Assembly: GCA_950295325.1 (NCBI GenBank)
Contig: OX485806.1
Coordinates: forward strand, 23,746,001-23,810,000
Direction: 5' to 3'
Origin: Polytrichum commune
Lineage: Eukaryota > Streptophyta > Polytrichopsida > Polytrichales > Polytrichaceae
Length of the DNA: 64,000 nt
The translations under genes were made by a program, and so were the position numbers. Positions 1 to 11,041 of this stretch are shown piece by piece. Every line of letters begins with the position of its first letter. Positions within the stretch are counted from its first letter, which is position 1. The notes under the pieces were generated by a model that saw only the letters and a list, made by a program, of their open reading frames with translations, ran no database searches and had not been told where the DNA came from.

Positions 1-145
1 AATAATTGAACCTTTTCTAGTTAACTACAGTTGTTCTTGAAATCAGTTTCAAATTTTTCCAGTTAATTATAATTGTTCCCTAAAATGTATTGAAAAAAAA
101 AATCTAGTTAACTATAGTTAATTTGGCAGTTGTCCAAGGTCTGAA
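1..145. repeat. Dispersed AT-rich repeat, TAGTTAACTATAGTT family
   Basis: The segment repeats a degenerate unit of about 50 bp built on TCTAGTTAACTATAGTT followed by a TTGTTC-like tail. The same succession of units recurs in the same orientation near 63340-63515, with shorter pieces at 45830-45900 and 62990-63130. It is probably part of a transposon end; the class is not determined. Confidence 0.7.
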
Positions 146-1889
146 GTGGTATTTAGAGCTAGTGATCACGGGTGTGATCTGAATGTGACACAACTAGCCG
201 GGGACATCTTGCCACTCTTTCATAATGCACGTCAACATGCGTCCGACTTTCGCATGATGGTTGATACGTTACTTGCAGCTCAATGCATGGGAAACTCATC
301 CCAGTTTCTCAACTGTCAATTGGGACTCGGCCCATTCTGGTGATGGCAATGAATTGAAAACTGATGACAAAAGTCCTCGCTACGCATTCACTTCAAACCT
401 AGCAATACTTCTTTATACAGGTTCTCATAAAAGGTGAAAGACCATCACTTTGATAGGCGAGAGGTGTAAACACCGTGAGGTTTGAAACAAGGCTTACGGC
501 CCTTGTTGAGCTTACTCGTTTCGGGCTGATTCGATGTGAGCTCAATTTGTGCTTTTTGGCCAGCGTATACACAGCTAACGAGGGGGGACATCATTCATTC
601 AGGCTACTTTAAGCGGTTTAATCTGGGTAATCCTTCTGTAGATCCAACTCCTTTTGATGAATGGAACCTTCGGATTCAAAGCGATCGATTGGGAATAACC
701 CGGGAATTTTAAGCAAAAAGTTTCCTGTTGGAATGTGGCCTCCAATTGTCGCCAGAAAAAACAAAGAATTGACATACGGTGGAAATGTGGCATTTGCAAG
801 GGCCCTAGCACACTCTTGCAGCTGATACTAGCGTTGCGCTCTCCTCTCAAGAACTTCCAAAACAGCACGCTGCAGAAGCCATTCGATAAAAGAGACACAA
901 ATGTATGCATATATGTATGTTTGGTACTTGAGCTCACCACACATTCTTGACATTGACAAGTAGGAGATGTGTGTGGGTGCTTGGACCACTTCAAAAGCTC
1001 TGTAGGCTAGGCTATCCACTCCATCCAGAGGCACATGGAAGTGAAAAGCTGTGGTTGTGAAGCTGTAGAGCAGTGCCCAGGAAGTTTTTGGGCATAGTCG
1101 GTCAAGATCCTAGTGATTCTGAATCTAACCGGTTACATGTTGACATCTTCTGGTTTTGCTTAATTCATTTGAGGCATTTCCTATAGATTCGTCTAAAATG
1201 ATCGGCAATCCTCCTGAAGTCTCCAACTTCAACCGGTTATTTCTCAAACTCAACCAGTTCATCTGTAACTAATCGCCAGTTCCAGTGAATGGGGGTGGGA
1301 TTTGAAAAATGAAAATACCAAACCAAATAGTAACTCACTACACATGTCCTTTACCTTATTACTTTAGTAAGGCTTGGAAAAAGAAAACAACCGAGGTTGA
1401 GTCTCTCCTTGTTGTTGGGTGGGCTCCAAGCAAGCAACCCCATTCCTAGGCCCACGCCATAAACTTGGCAAGGGACTCTATGCCATGGCACCCCCGCCTC
1501 CGAGGGCGCCGGCACATCCAAGCCATGAAAACAATTTGTCAGTAGTCATCCAACAATAAGCGCTAGGATTCCCACCTGAAAGGGATGGGCCCAGCCCGGA
1601 ATCGCTATAATGAGTTACTTTTGACACCACCAATGATTCCTTGATCACAATTGTCGGTCCCCACATGAAGCTCTCAAGAATGAAAAATCAATCTCGCGTC
1701 TTATAAATGAACGGCTGCAATATAGGTTATTTTGAAGCAATTCTATTCATATATGTATTTGAGTCTTAAGTTATATATTTTACATTTTAAAATTAAACGT
1801 TTTCGTATTTTTATTGAGTTATTTATAAATTTATACTTGGACTTTTATATTATCTATTGTTTATTATTTTTAAAATTACGATACTTTCT
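146..1889. other. Intergenic DNA, no supported gene
   Basis: Short open frames exist on both strands (for example 146-343 plus and 599-994 minus), but none has a recognisable domain, convincing splice signals or coding-like composition. No structured repeat was noticed apart from the boundary repeat at 1-145. Confidence 0.5.
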
Positions 1890-3706
1890 TCAATTAGAAA
1901 CGTTAGGGACGATTATTAGGTTTCACCCGTTCATTTTTGGCATCTGTTTACCCGTTCTGACAAACCCGTGCTTGCTTCTCCCCCTTTCTCTTTTTCTTCT
2001 CTCCTGTTTGCTTGATGCCTCGGACGCTTCGCTTAACTTAAACATTCTCTTCTTTGCATCGCAATTTATCATGCGCCTTCGATATATCTGTTGATATCGC
2101 ATCCTTAGGCGCCTTGTGTTGTCGTAAATTTGAATTCGAGTTGAACATCTCAAGTTTTGGTGGTTACTACACTACAGGTTGCACAGGTATGTTGGCGGAC
2201 CAGTGCGCGATGTAGCTCCTGCATTTGAAACCCTAAGTATTTAACAGGCGAAAAAATGGATTATGCGCTTGTATGCTAGAACATCGATGAATTTTAAGGT
2301 CTAAGATTGTGTAGATTAATTTCTTTTTGATTTTTTTTTTCTAAATTGTTTTCACTCTGTCTCTGTTTGCGCTCTGTTTTTTTTTCTTCGCTTCTTCCTT
2401 GTTCTCTCCCCCTTGTAAGTGCGATATCCGAGCTGAAATACTTAGAGGTTTTCACCTGAAGCTAAAATTCGGTGCTGGAGCAATTTGTAAGAAGGTTTTG
2501 GGCTGTGTCGCTCTGTATCGACAAGGCTTTAGGGTTTAAGAGGGTGGGGATTGGTATGTGTTCAGGTAGCTTCTGCACTTCGGACTGCATAGGTTGGTTT
2601 GTTGACGGAGATGTGAGTTCACGGTTGAAGTCATAGGAGTGGTTTGTAAGTTTGAACGTTGCGTGGAAAGTTATGTTGGACTCTGTGACGTTAACGTTAC
2701 TTACTCTTGTGGCGTGTTAATAATAAGCATTGCTACGAACTAGAGCAGGAGTTCTTGAATACTTTTAGTTGTGGTGAATTGTATGCTTTGGTTTTCAAAG
2801 AATTCTCTTTATGGACGACGTCGTGGTCACGGACAGGTGTCTTTAGTTTGTATTTGATCGCAATCACTTCAAGAAAATGATGCTAATCTATGTGGAGGGA
2901 CTGGAGCAGAACATAAGCCGGAGAGGTGTAGTCGACGTTCATGTAATGGTTTAGATGCCGTAAATTTCTGCATAATAGATGTGCACAATTTTTAATTTCA
3001 AATTCAGTGTGTGTCGTAGTAGCTTACAGATGGAGTTACTCTTCAATTTTATTGTGATCGCAAGCTGTTGTTTGAAATTGATGTTAATCTATGTAGAGAG
3101 ACTGGAGCAGAAAAGAATAAGCCAGAGAAATGAAGTTGACGTTTATTCTACCGTTCAGATGCCGTACATTTTCACATAAGGTGATAGATGTGCTCAAAAT
3201 TTCAATGTGTGTTGCTTTCTGGAAGCTTCTTTTAATGTGTGTTGTGGTAGCAAACGTCTGCATAAGATGCTGGATGTGCTCAATCTCACTTTCAATTTGA
3301 GTGTGTGTTGAATTCCTGGAAATTTCTTCTCTCACCCTCAATTCGTGCTGTTTGTTACAGGTAGGCTAACATTCAATAAAAAAGAGTCTAAGGCCTGCAA
3401 ATAGAATACATATTTATATATGCTGCGCCCTGCAGCCTTTTAAGTAGCTTGGAATTGCGCATGTGTAAATTTGAGTCAAGCTATCTGAAGGATCATTGAG
3501 AACTTTGAGCAGCAATATCGTGTATATCTCATGCTTGTAATCCCTCTTGTGGATGGAAACAATCGGGATATTTCAATCACAATATTTGTTGTTGAAGGGT
3601 TGAAGATTGATGCTTCCTGTGTTGTATTTAAATACTATTCTGTGTTAGAACTTGTTGACAAACCTATATTTAGGAAGTCGATGTTGTGAGAAAGAGCAAT
3701 TAGGGT
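1890..3706 (+). promoter_or_regulatory. Probable orphan promoter and 5' leader with introns
   Basis: A pyrimidine-rich stretch at about 1970-2050 resembles a plant transcription-start region. It is followed by a possible donor (CAG|GTATG near 2188), T-rich intron-like DNA, an acceptor-like TTTGTTACAG near 3360 and another ATATTTAG near 3674. A short open frame starts at 3707. This arrangement is typical of a plant leader with spliced 5' UTR. No downstream gene body follows in the window, so the region may be a gene head cut off by rearrangement. This is inference from signals only. Confidence 0.35.
2855..3320 (+). repeat. Tandem duplication in the leader region, about 190-bp unit
   Basis: Two diverged direct copies (about 2855-3050 and 3055-3245) share GATGCTAATCTATGTGGAG / GATGTTAATCTATGTAGAG, the following ACTGGAGCAGAA block and the GATGCCGTA block. 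A third, partial copy (GTCTGCATAAGATGCTGGA) lies at about 3250-3320. It sits within intron-like DNA. Confidence 0.7.
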
Positions 3707-3838
3707 ATGCATCAGGGCCAATTTCCACCTCAAAGGCCCTATGATTGGTACTTTGGGCCTCCAGCAATGCCTCTAGCTTTCAAGCCGCACCCTCACAGCA
3801 TTGAAGAGAAACGTAATATCATAACAATCTATTATTAG
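3707..3838 (+). CDS. Short unrecognised ORF, possible first coding exon
   Basis: A 43-codon frame begins MHQGQFPPQRPYDWYFGPP and is rich in proline, glutamine and aromatic residues, unlike the AT-driven frames around it. It lies just after an acceptor-like site near 3674 and after a leader-like region. It stops at TAG soon after entering AT-rich DNA, and a weak donor (AAAC|GTAATA) occurs shortly before. It could be the truncated first coding exon of a host gene. I do not recognise the family. There is no coding continuation on this strand nearby. Confidence 0.3.
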   Translation: MHQGQFPPQRPYDWYFGPPAMPLAFKPHPHSIEEKRNIITIYY

Positions 3839-4327
3839 TTCAGAGGGATCCATCCCTACAGGAGAATTAAAAAACCAAGGCAAGTAACAGACTTGCACCC
3901 AATTCTTCACTTACACAACCCATCTTAGAAGGCATGAGTCTCTTCAATTGTAGACTTCCGCACCTAAAACAAAAACTGCAACCTCAACCCCGAATGATGT
4001 AGGCGACAAATTGGCGAAATAACTACATCTATGTCAACAAGAAACGCCTTATGAACAATTGCTTGAACATGCAGCAATGCCCTGAGTAAATAGATCCATT
4101 CCACGAGGATAGGTAACGCTATTCAACAATGGAATTAGGTCAAAACCAGGATCCAAGTACATAGTATATAAAGAATGAGAATATAGTAAGTGATTGAAGA
4201 TTCAAGTAGAAACATCGATTGCACACTATTTCCGTTTGTGATGGTGTATATGGTGGGCTACACTATAGGGATGTGAAGGGTAAGACACATAATACACATA
4301 TGCTCACAGTATTTACCATATTCAATG

Positions 4328-4573
4328 GGCCGGGGATTCGTGGCACTCAAGAAAAATCATCCGTGCGGATGAAAAAAACACAGGAATCATCTAAATGGCT
4401 ATTTTTGGGCAATTTGATTCTGGAAATAGAGTCAAAGGCCCCGAATTAGTCTAGTGATGTCACATTCGAATGAATCGGCCCTCAACCCCATAGGGGGGCT
4501 TTTTTTATTGGAGCCACTTCATCCACGATATCTTGGATGGATGATTTTACTTGAGTGCCACGAATCCCCAGCC
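4328..4573. mobile_element. Mutator-type MITE with 9-bp target duplication
   Basis: The 246-bp element starts GGCCGGGGATTCGTGGCACT and ends with the inverted version, giving a terminal inverted repeat of about 35 bp with few mismatches. It is flanked by the perfect direct repeat TATTCAATG at 4319-4327 and 4574-4582; a tenth base, G, also matches. A 9-bp duplication is characteristic of Mutator-like elements. There is no coding capacity, so it is non-autonomous. Related ends bound a longer element at 22664-24046, and one unpaired end occurs near 61638. Confidence 0.85.
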
Positions 4574-4794
4574 TATTCAATGGAGGTCCAAAAAATTCAG
4601 TACACAGAAAAAGATCTACAAATTATCTGATGACGAGTCATGTGTCTGTGACAATATGATGTATAAAATATCTGATCAGAACTCAATATGAAGACATAAC
4701 ATTAGCCTAAAATATTTTAGTCTTTCTTCTCCTCACAAGATGCATCTGACAATAGTCAATTTCTGGATATTTGAAATCTTCACAGTGTCTCTAT

Positions 4795-4849
4795 TTGAAT
4801 ATGTCTCTATATTTGAATATGTCTATAGATTTCCTAGAGACATATTCAA
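4795..4849. repeat. Perfect 15-bp inverted repeat
   Basis: TTGAATATGTCTCTA at 4795-4809 pairs exactly with TAGAGACATATTCAA at 4835-4849 across a 25-nt loop. The loop carries a second partial copy of the left arm. It could form a hairpin; no function is assigned. Confidence 0.8.
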
Positions 4850-5628
4850 GTAGAATCCACCCAACTCGGTTGGATAGGCAATGCACACTTAATCATTTCC
4901 AAAGAGAAACAACAGTATTAATGGTACATGTCTGATTTATACATAACATTTTAACACTAAAACATGCCAAGGCTTCAAATATTCTCAAGGCAGTAAATGA
5001 ATGAGAACCTGTAAAATGCGTATGAATTTAATATTCTAGTATCACAATGAGTGACCTCACAAATGATGCAAATTGTTGGATTCTCCTTAATCCAGTCATT
5101 GTCACATCCTCCATAGTGAGGACTCACAATGGAGTCAGGTCTTCCTGCTGGAAATTCTCCGACGATTGCAGTTGTGAATCATATTAGAAAGCGCCCTTCC
5201 TATGGAAATCCTTCATGACGCAATTTAACACATACATGAGAGGGAGAAGTTGAGGTAGTTGCAATCCTCCATAAGAGAAGTCAGTTGTTCCCTTCACAAT
5301 TGTTGGTAGAGTCAGCAAGACATGCCTAATTTCAAAAAAACAATAATATAGAAACATATATTTGAGTGATATGTGGCTACCTGTGGATCTAAGAACGGAC
5401 AACAAAAAGACATGTGGTTAAAAGAGATTAGACTATGTGCTCAAAATAGGCTAACCATTCTAGGCTCAATGGCCAATATGATTGGGGGACCTACATGACT
5501 ACTTAATGAAGACAAGAATCTTCACTTGCATAATGAATAAGATATTCATATGAGCATCAAAAATTATGAAGCAAATGGCTAATCGTCTCACACTAATTGC
5601 ATGTTTCATATCCAAATAACATGAGACA
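4850..5628. other. Intergenic DNA, nothing recognised
   Basis: A 73-codon minus-strand frame ends at 5184, but it has no recognisable motif or splice support. No repeat structure was noticed. Confidence 0.4.
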
Positions 5629-5793
5629 TTATACCGAGTTAAAAAATGAAGGCTGCAAACAGTTCTGACACGTCCCCCAAAAGATGTCAATCCCTGCCTC
5701 CTGGATCTCCTGCTCACTGGATGCCACCAACAAAGGATCAACCCTCGACAAACCCCTCCCCACAGCTGTCACTGATATCCCATACTTGCCCAT
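5629..5793 (-). CDS. Exon-like reading frame, family unknown
   Basis: From ATG at 5793 the minus strand encodes 54 residues including TAVGRGLSRVDPLLVASS and an acidic QEIQEAGIDIFWG stretch. The composition is soluble-protein-like and balanced, unlike the surrounding AT-rich frames. An acceptor (TATCAG at 5772-5777) would start an exon at 5771 in phase 1, which fits the phase of the upstream exon-like piece at 6018-6079. Both may be exons of one captured gene. I do not recognise the family, and no complete gene is present. Confidence 0.35.
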   Translation of the reverse strand: MGKYGISVTAVGRGLSRVDPLLVASSEQEIQEAGIDIFWGTCQNCLQPSFFNSV

Positions 5794-6017
5794 ACTTGCC
5801 ATACTGGAGTGTTCTCTTTTATCAATAATAAAATAATAAAAGCAATATAATAAAAAGCAACATAATAAAATATAATAAAAGCAGGGGAGGATTACATATA
5901 ATAAAAGCCACTGAGGGACGATCTAATGCATGAACACTTGCCAAAACTGATCAATCGAGATACTCTTACATCCAGACATACATGCATCAAGGAAAAACAG
6001 CAAGGATGTTCATTCAC

Positions 6018-6079
6018 CTGCACGTGTAGTAGGCATCTCCACAGCGGTAGCCTTCGCTGTCATCGATCTCCTTCCAGCC
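6018..6079 (-). CDS. Exon-like fragment, family unknown
   Basis: A 62-bp minus-strand segment is bounded by an acceptor ATCAG|G and a donor CGTGCAG|GTGAATG. It reads AGRRSMTAKATAVEMPTTRA without stop and ends in phase 1, matching the next exon-like piece at 5771. The phase fit and the splice signals are the only support. It belongs to the field of gene fragments between 5.6 and 11.1 kb. Confidence 0.3.
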
Positions 6080-6388
6080 CTGATTTCGTTATGCAGAAAA
6101 TACACAAACGATCAAAACCATACACAACTTCCCCATCAACGAACTACCATACTTAACCCAACACATGACTACCCAACACCAAATGGCATCAATAAGGATG
6201 CCTACACGACAATACCATCAGAAACCCTGAATAACCCCTTCAAAGAGCATTAAGCCAGTTTCTTTTACAAGACTGATTTGAAATACTAATCATTAGAAAT
6301 ATGGAATACTGTTACCACTATCACAAACTGCTTCTTCCTGAGAAGGAGTTTTGTTTACAAGCGTGAACTGTTCCAAATTTCCACATAC

Positions 6389-6463
6389 CCAAGAGTTGAG
6401 AGCGACTTGTTGATATTGGCTGCCTCCTTCAACCGTTCACCTTCAGCACCTGAGTTCTTTTGT
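6389..6463 (-). pseudogene. Orphan kinesin motor-domain exon
   Basis: The minus strand reads QKNSGAEGERLKEAANINKS followed by LSTLG, bounded by acceptor TTTGCAG|A and donor CTTGG|GTATGTGG. This is the stretch just after the LAGSER loop of kinesin motor domains, running into the helix after switch II; plant KIN-12-type kinesins have a closely similar sequence. Exons encoding the P-loop, DLAGSER and the later VPYRDSKLT motif are not visible nearby. It is therefore a single captured or left-behind exon, not a working motor. The kinesin assignment is firm; the subfamily is inference. Confidence 0.75.
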
Positions 6464-6728
6464 CTGCAAAGAACGTGTTGGTAGCATTAAGGAAAACTGA
6501 CCTCTGTTGAGTTTCAATGATATCAGTGCCAAATTTAGAATACCAACCCTACAAAAGTCCAAGAGGAGCTAGTTCTCAGATTCGAAATCGGATTAATCGC
6601 TTGCATAAATATAAATTCCTTATTATATACAGGCAAGTATGTCCTGGCTCATAAGTTCTGAATTTAGCAAGGAAAAAGGAGGAACTACCTATCTTTTGTA
6701 ATTGGCCATTGGATTGTTTACTTGGATT

Positions 6729-8959
6729 TCAAGACACAGAAGCTAGGGTAGAAGTTCGTAGATGAGTGCCTCGCTCTGATACGTCGTTCTGATCCATTGC
6801 AGGGTTCCACCATGGTTCCATAGGGAAGACATGAGATGCTGCAGTCAAATTGAGAGCTACGCCACCTGCTCTTAAGCCCATCAAGAAGACCTGTATGAAA
6901 TGATCCACACAAAGTTCAGATAAAATATGCATCTAAACTTGTGTGTTACGTTGAGAACAATTCTTCCTGTCAATATGAACATTGCACCCTTCAGTGCATT
7001 GAACTTTCTTTACATAGCCTTAAAATCTAATTCCACTTTTGTACAACAATTTGAGTATATATGTAAATTTTAAAACTCAACTTCAAATATGAAGGAGGGG
7101 TATAAGCTGACAGATGTTGCATCAGCTCTAACTTAAATTTCTGTTGTAGACCCAGGGAATTTACCCTTGCTTCAGCATCGTTGTTGAAGGTGTCAATCAC
7201 CTTCTCACGAGTTTTCATGGGTGTTCGTCCATCTAATGCCACCGTCTTTATTCCTGTCCATCATCCAACTCTTTTAAGTAAAGTGTGTACAAACGAGTTG
7301 ACTACATATACCATCATACCTCTCTATCTCCACTGAAGTGCAAAGAAATACATATCGTGGTGCTAGTCTGCTGATTCGGTCAAAGAAAGTAAAAAAAACA
7401 CCTTATCACAATGAGGAGAGTGCAAGGTCACCCTTTTGCTATACCACATTAAGACCTACACTCATCAGTCTTCAGATTTACTAAAAGCACTTGCATACTT
7501 TCTGCAAGAATAAACGTCTGCAAGTATCTAATTCAGATGTTTACCTTATGTAATCCAAACCCAATGAGGTCGAGCATTGATGTGAATTGACTGAATACAA
7601 TACCCTTAGCACCTGAATCCTTCTGCAGCATCATCATTATCTCCTCTTTCTGCAAGCACCATTTGCATACATCAGAATTAATACATGAGTGTTATCTCTT
7701 TTAGGAATGTATTCTATAAATAGCTGAATAATGTACAACAATAAGGTCTCCCCAAAACAAAGGGGACCAATGTGTGGTAAACCATAATACATATTTCCAG
7801 TGAAGGAATTACGTTTCAGCAGTTATCCTACTGTTGATGGAATCATTGGCACTCATGTCACTTCAGTCACTCTATTGTTGTTTATGAACATTCATGTTGT
7901 GCCTGATAGCCCTACCTGTCAAATATATACAAGTATGTTTTTGGCTTCCCCAGAAACAAGATGTATGATCCTAGGCATAAATCTGAAAATGCATGTCAAC
8001 TTTCATAGTTGTGGATTGATTAGTGGATATGTTTTCCGAAAGGACATGGATTTTGTGTCCCATTGCTTTACACTATAGTGCACACAAACAAGTGCCAGTT
8101 TTGGTATACTTAAAACTGGGTTCAAAAACATAAGAGTGGATGTGGGATGAACATACCAAGGCATCTATTTTTGTGCTGCTTTGGAACTTGTCTAATTTGA
8201 TGCAACTCGGAATGCTGTTTTTTGTATACTCCATATCACATGTATCTTCTGTCTTTATACATTCTTCTATATCCACCGTTAAAGGCTTTTGGCATGTTGG
8301 GCACTCCACAACATCCTCTCTGCTGTTCACTGGCCCAATGTACTTAGATATACATTCTCCACAAAATGGATGGTGGCACTCTGATATCTGTGTCAGAACA
8401 GAAAGACATAGAATCACTGCAGAGTTAGAAAACTGGAACACTGGTAAATTCTTTGACATGTATAGACAGTTCATTTGTATTTATCAAGTTAAAGAAAGTT
8501 TTTACACTTGAATTTCCTTCAATAGATTGGTTGGATAAACTCGAACTTGACAAGATGTACTATTTCGTCTTCAACTGGCTCATTGCAGATGCCACAATGC
8601 CAGGCTAGGCGGCGCTTTTGTGCTGTTGGTGAAAACTCAATCAAATATGGATGATTTACAGCCTGATGAACAGATCATGTCAGATAAAACTGTCAAAGAA
8701 AGAACAATTGTTGATCAAAATGTGATTGTAGGTTGAAGTGCTATTGTAGTCAGTTGTGAGAAAAAGTGATATAAGAGTGCATGAAGATCATGAAGATTTT
8801 GAAATTTGATACCTCCACTTGCTCTCATTAGCTTTCAATAAGGCCTATCTGAATTCTGGTGCTGAAAGGCTTGGCAGAAGAGTGATTACCTGGCGAAGTC
8901 GAATGAGAAGTTCAAATATGTGTGCATAGTTGTTGCTGATGGTTCCAGCTTGATCGTAA
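6729..8959 (-). pseudogene. RAD16-like SNF2 helicase, RING and helicase-C half, damaged
   Basis: Six minus-strand exon pieces read in family order: 8959-8890 (YDQAGTISNNYAHIFELLIR), 8662-8561 (HPYLIEFSP then HCGICNEPVEDEI), 8387-8157 (ECHHPFCGECISKYIG and CPTCQKPL), 7649-7545 (GAKGIVFSQFTSMLDLI, helicase motif IV), 7253-7165 (TVALDGRTPMKTREKVIDTF) and 6890-6729 ([20 protein letters not shown], motif V). Together they form a C3HC4 RING and the C-terminal helicase lobe of RAD5/RAD16-type SNF2 proteins, which act on damaged DNA in chromatin. Lesions: the splice between 7545 and 7253 is out of phase, and after [10 protein letters not shown] the QAQDRIHRIGQ motif VI is destroyed and the frame stops. 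The N-terminal lobe is absent on this strand; a matching piece lies on the plus strand at 10307-10672. Confidence 0.85.
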
Positions 8960-9378
8960 CTGCATGGACATAGTTAACAGAGTTCAATACACTATCTTTT
9001 TGGTTCAAATAATGCAGCCAATCTCGTTTACAAATAAGTGTAGCAAATCAGTGTCAAATTTAAAATCTCAACCCTACATTCGTCAATCAGGGCTAATATT
9101 AGTTTTGCAATCGGATCATGGAGCTCTTCAAATCCTTCTCAATGCTGTAGGTTAGGCCATAACCTACAGAGTTCTCTCATACAAGACAAGAAATCTTGCA
9201 GGTCGTTCGGTGTATCCCTGAGTCCTAAATGCATTTCCCTAGGCACTTCGTGATGAAAACTCCATAGCCATCAATTAGGGGAGGCGGTGGATAAAAGTGA
9301 GCAACATACATACCTCAAGCCTTACTGCATGTTCAGCAGCACTGCCGCCCACACCGTCGCATCTCGCGTTCACCAAGG
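8960..9378. other. Non-coding stretch with one hairpin
   Basis: No continuation of the RAD16-like gene is visible upstream of its first recognised exon. A perfect 10-bp inverted repeat (CTGTAGGTTA, loop GGCCA, TAACCTACAG) lies at 9145-9169. It resembles neither a terminator nor a verified Helitron end, because no CTRR tetranucleotide follows at the right distance. Confidence 0.5.
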
Positions 9379-9755
9379 ATGTGCAGGACACAAACCATAC
9401 ATAAAGGCGCGCCTCTTTCGAAACAGGGCACTCTCAAATGCAATGTTGCAAATCTGAGATATTAGAGACTAGTCGCACACTCTTCCTTGTACCTATTGCC
9501 CAGAAAACCTTGACGTGTCAGCACTGTCTCTTCCGAACTCTTCCGGTGAGTGTGTGAGGAGGTATTGGAGCTAAGGTCCCCCTAAGGTGCTGTAAAGAAC
9601 TGCATACAGCAGCTCACTACTAAATTGGAGGAGACGAGTTCAAAACCTCGACACCTTCTTGCAATGCCATTGAACTGACCATCGTCAACACCGCCACTTC
9701 TCGCACTTCGCAAGATTGCCGCAAGAGGTCGAAGAACTTAAAAACGGTCCGATCA
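9379..9755 (+). repeat. Segmental duplication, short copy
   Basis: 9379-9546 matches 10099-10276, and 9627-9755 matches 11049-11170, in the same order and orientation with a few per cent differences. In this copy the two blocks are only about 80 bp apart. In the other copy they enclose about 770 bp that contain the helicase and zinc-finger fragments. Either this copy lost the interior or the other one gained it. Confidence 0.85.
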
Positions 9756-10306
9756 CGCACTACGGCGAGCCCGCAGAAAGTACAGATCTTAACCACCGAA
9801 CAAAAAACAATATAAACAACTTAATGTCGAAACCAAACTCAGCAAGAAACAGCATCAATCGAATACTACTCCCCTTGACCGTACTATTCAACGTAAAACT
9901 GCAGAGTTCCTCAATCTACGCTCGATGGACCGCCCTAACCTTAATAACATACAGCGGACTTTGAGCGCCGAACTGTTATTGTTGATTCATGGTGAACAAG
10001 CAGCACAAGGGCCAATGAAGATAGAAACTACTAAAGCAATGCTGACCCTGTCATTGTGTCAGATCACCATCAAGGTTATTTATTAGTTAGAGAGTAAGGA
10101 TGTGCAGGACACACGCCACACATAAAGGCGCTCCTCCTCCGAAACAAAGCACTCTCAAATGCAATGTTGCAAACCTGAGATATTAGAGACTAGTCGCACA
10201 CTCTTCCTTGTACCTATTGCCCAGAAAACCTTGAGGTGTCAGCACTGTCTCTCCGAAGTCTTCCGGTCAAAAACCTGTCAAGGAAGAAAGCCGATTTGTA
10301 AAGTAG

Positions 10307-10672
10307 AGACGCGGGGAACTTGAACCAGAGCTGTATTGGGAAAAATGGGAAGACAAAATGAAGAAAACCTTTCCACCCTGGCAAAATGACTTTGACGAGG
10401 TCAGTATGCTGAAGTCGGCTCAAGCGAAATTTCCTTTAGAACAGAGAGAGCCGCCAACACAGCTGCTCCTTCCATTGTTTCCTTTTCAGAAGGAGTGGAT
10501 AGCATGGAGTTTGAGGCAGGAGTACATTCATGGGGGTGGAATACTTGCAGACGAAATGGGCATGGGAAAAACTGTTCAAGCTCTTTCACTTATTGTTACT
10601 AGCCTCGTCGAGGAGGGTGTACTGAAATCTGTTCGAGACAGTCCACAGACATTTAAAGCAATATGTGTGTGA
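10307..10672 (+). pseudogene. SNF2/RAD16-like N-terminal ATPase fragment
   Basis: The frame is open from 10307, after a stop at 10304, to 10672. It reads ELEPELYWEKWED, then LFPFQKEWIAWSLRQE and GGILADEMGMGKTVQALSLI. This is the helicase Q-motif region and Walker A (motif I, DEMGMGKT) of SNF2 proteins; EMGMGKT is typical of RAD16/RAD5-type members. The frame ends before motifs Ia and II, and no DEAH-like motif is found nearby. It is on the opposite strand to the RING/helicase-C half at 6729-8959, so the two cannot form one transcript. They may be parts of one ancestral gene split by an inversion, or two separate captures. Confidence 0.8.
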
Positions 10673-10810
10673 AACGCTGGAGTTTGAAATATGTGTGCCA
10701 AATCTGTGTAATTCAAAACCAGGAACCTCTCTAACCACCACCAAATTGCTTGGTAATAAACAACGTACTCTATATGGGAAGTTGAGAAACGAAAACTTGC
10801 CCTTCGATCG

Positions 10811-11041
10811 ATGAAGTTCTGCCAACAGTGTGGGGAGCAATTTCTTTCTGATAGATCGATCCATCGCGAGTGTCAGGATTGATCACGACCTGCTGCTGGT
10901 GAAAGATTGTCGGTTCAGAATAATGATGGGGTTCAAGTAGATAGCAGCGATCACTTCATGCAGTCGCAACACAAGGGAGTGGAAGTGCAGTTCGTAGATG
11001 TGGACAAAGGAGAAGATGAATCTCAGAGAAAAAGAAAAGGT
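10811..11041 (+). pseudogene. Zinc-finger exon fragment, C2HC-like
   Basis: ATG at 10811 opens MKFCQQCGEQFLSDRSIHRE followed by CQD and a stop, giving a C-x2-C-x12-H-x3-C spacing typical of small zinc-binding fingers. After the stop, a separate frame (10907-11041) reads acidic VQFVDVDKGEDE and then basic QRKRKGK, ending at a donor-like AAAAG|GTAAATTG. The two may be pieces of one exon broken by the stop, or neighbouring exons. The piece lies in the same duplicated segment as the SNF2 fragment. The finger family is not certain. Confidence 0.4.

Noticed and set aside
9145-9169. Hairpin as a Helitron 3' end
   Set aside because: No CTRR tetranucleotide lies 5-12 bases downstream and no TC-type 5' end was located.
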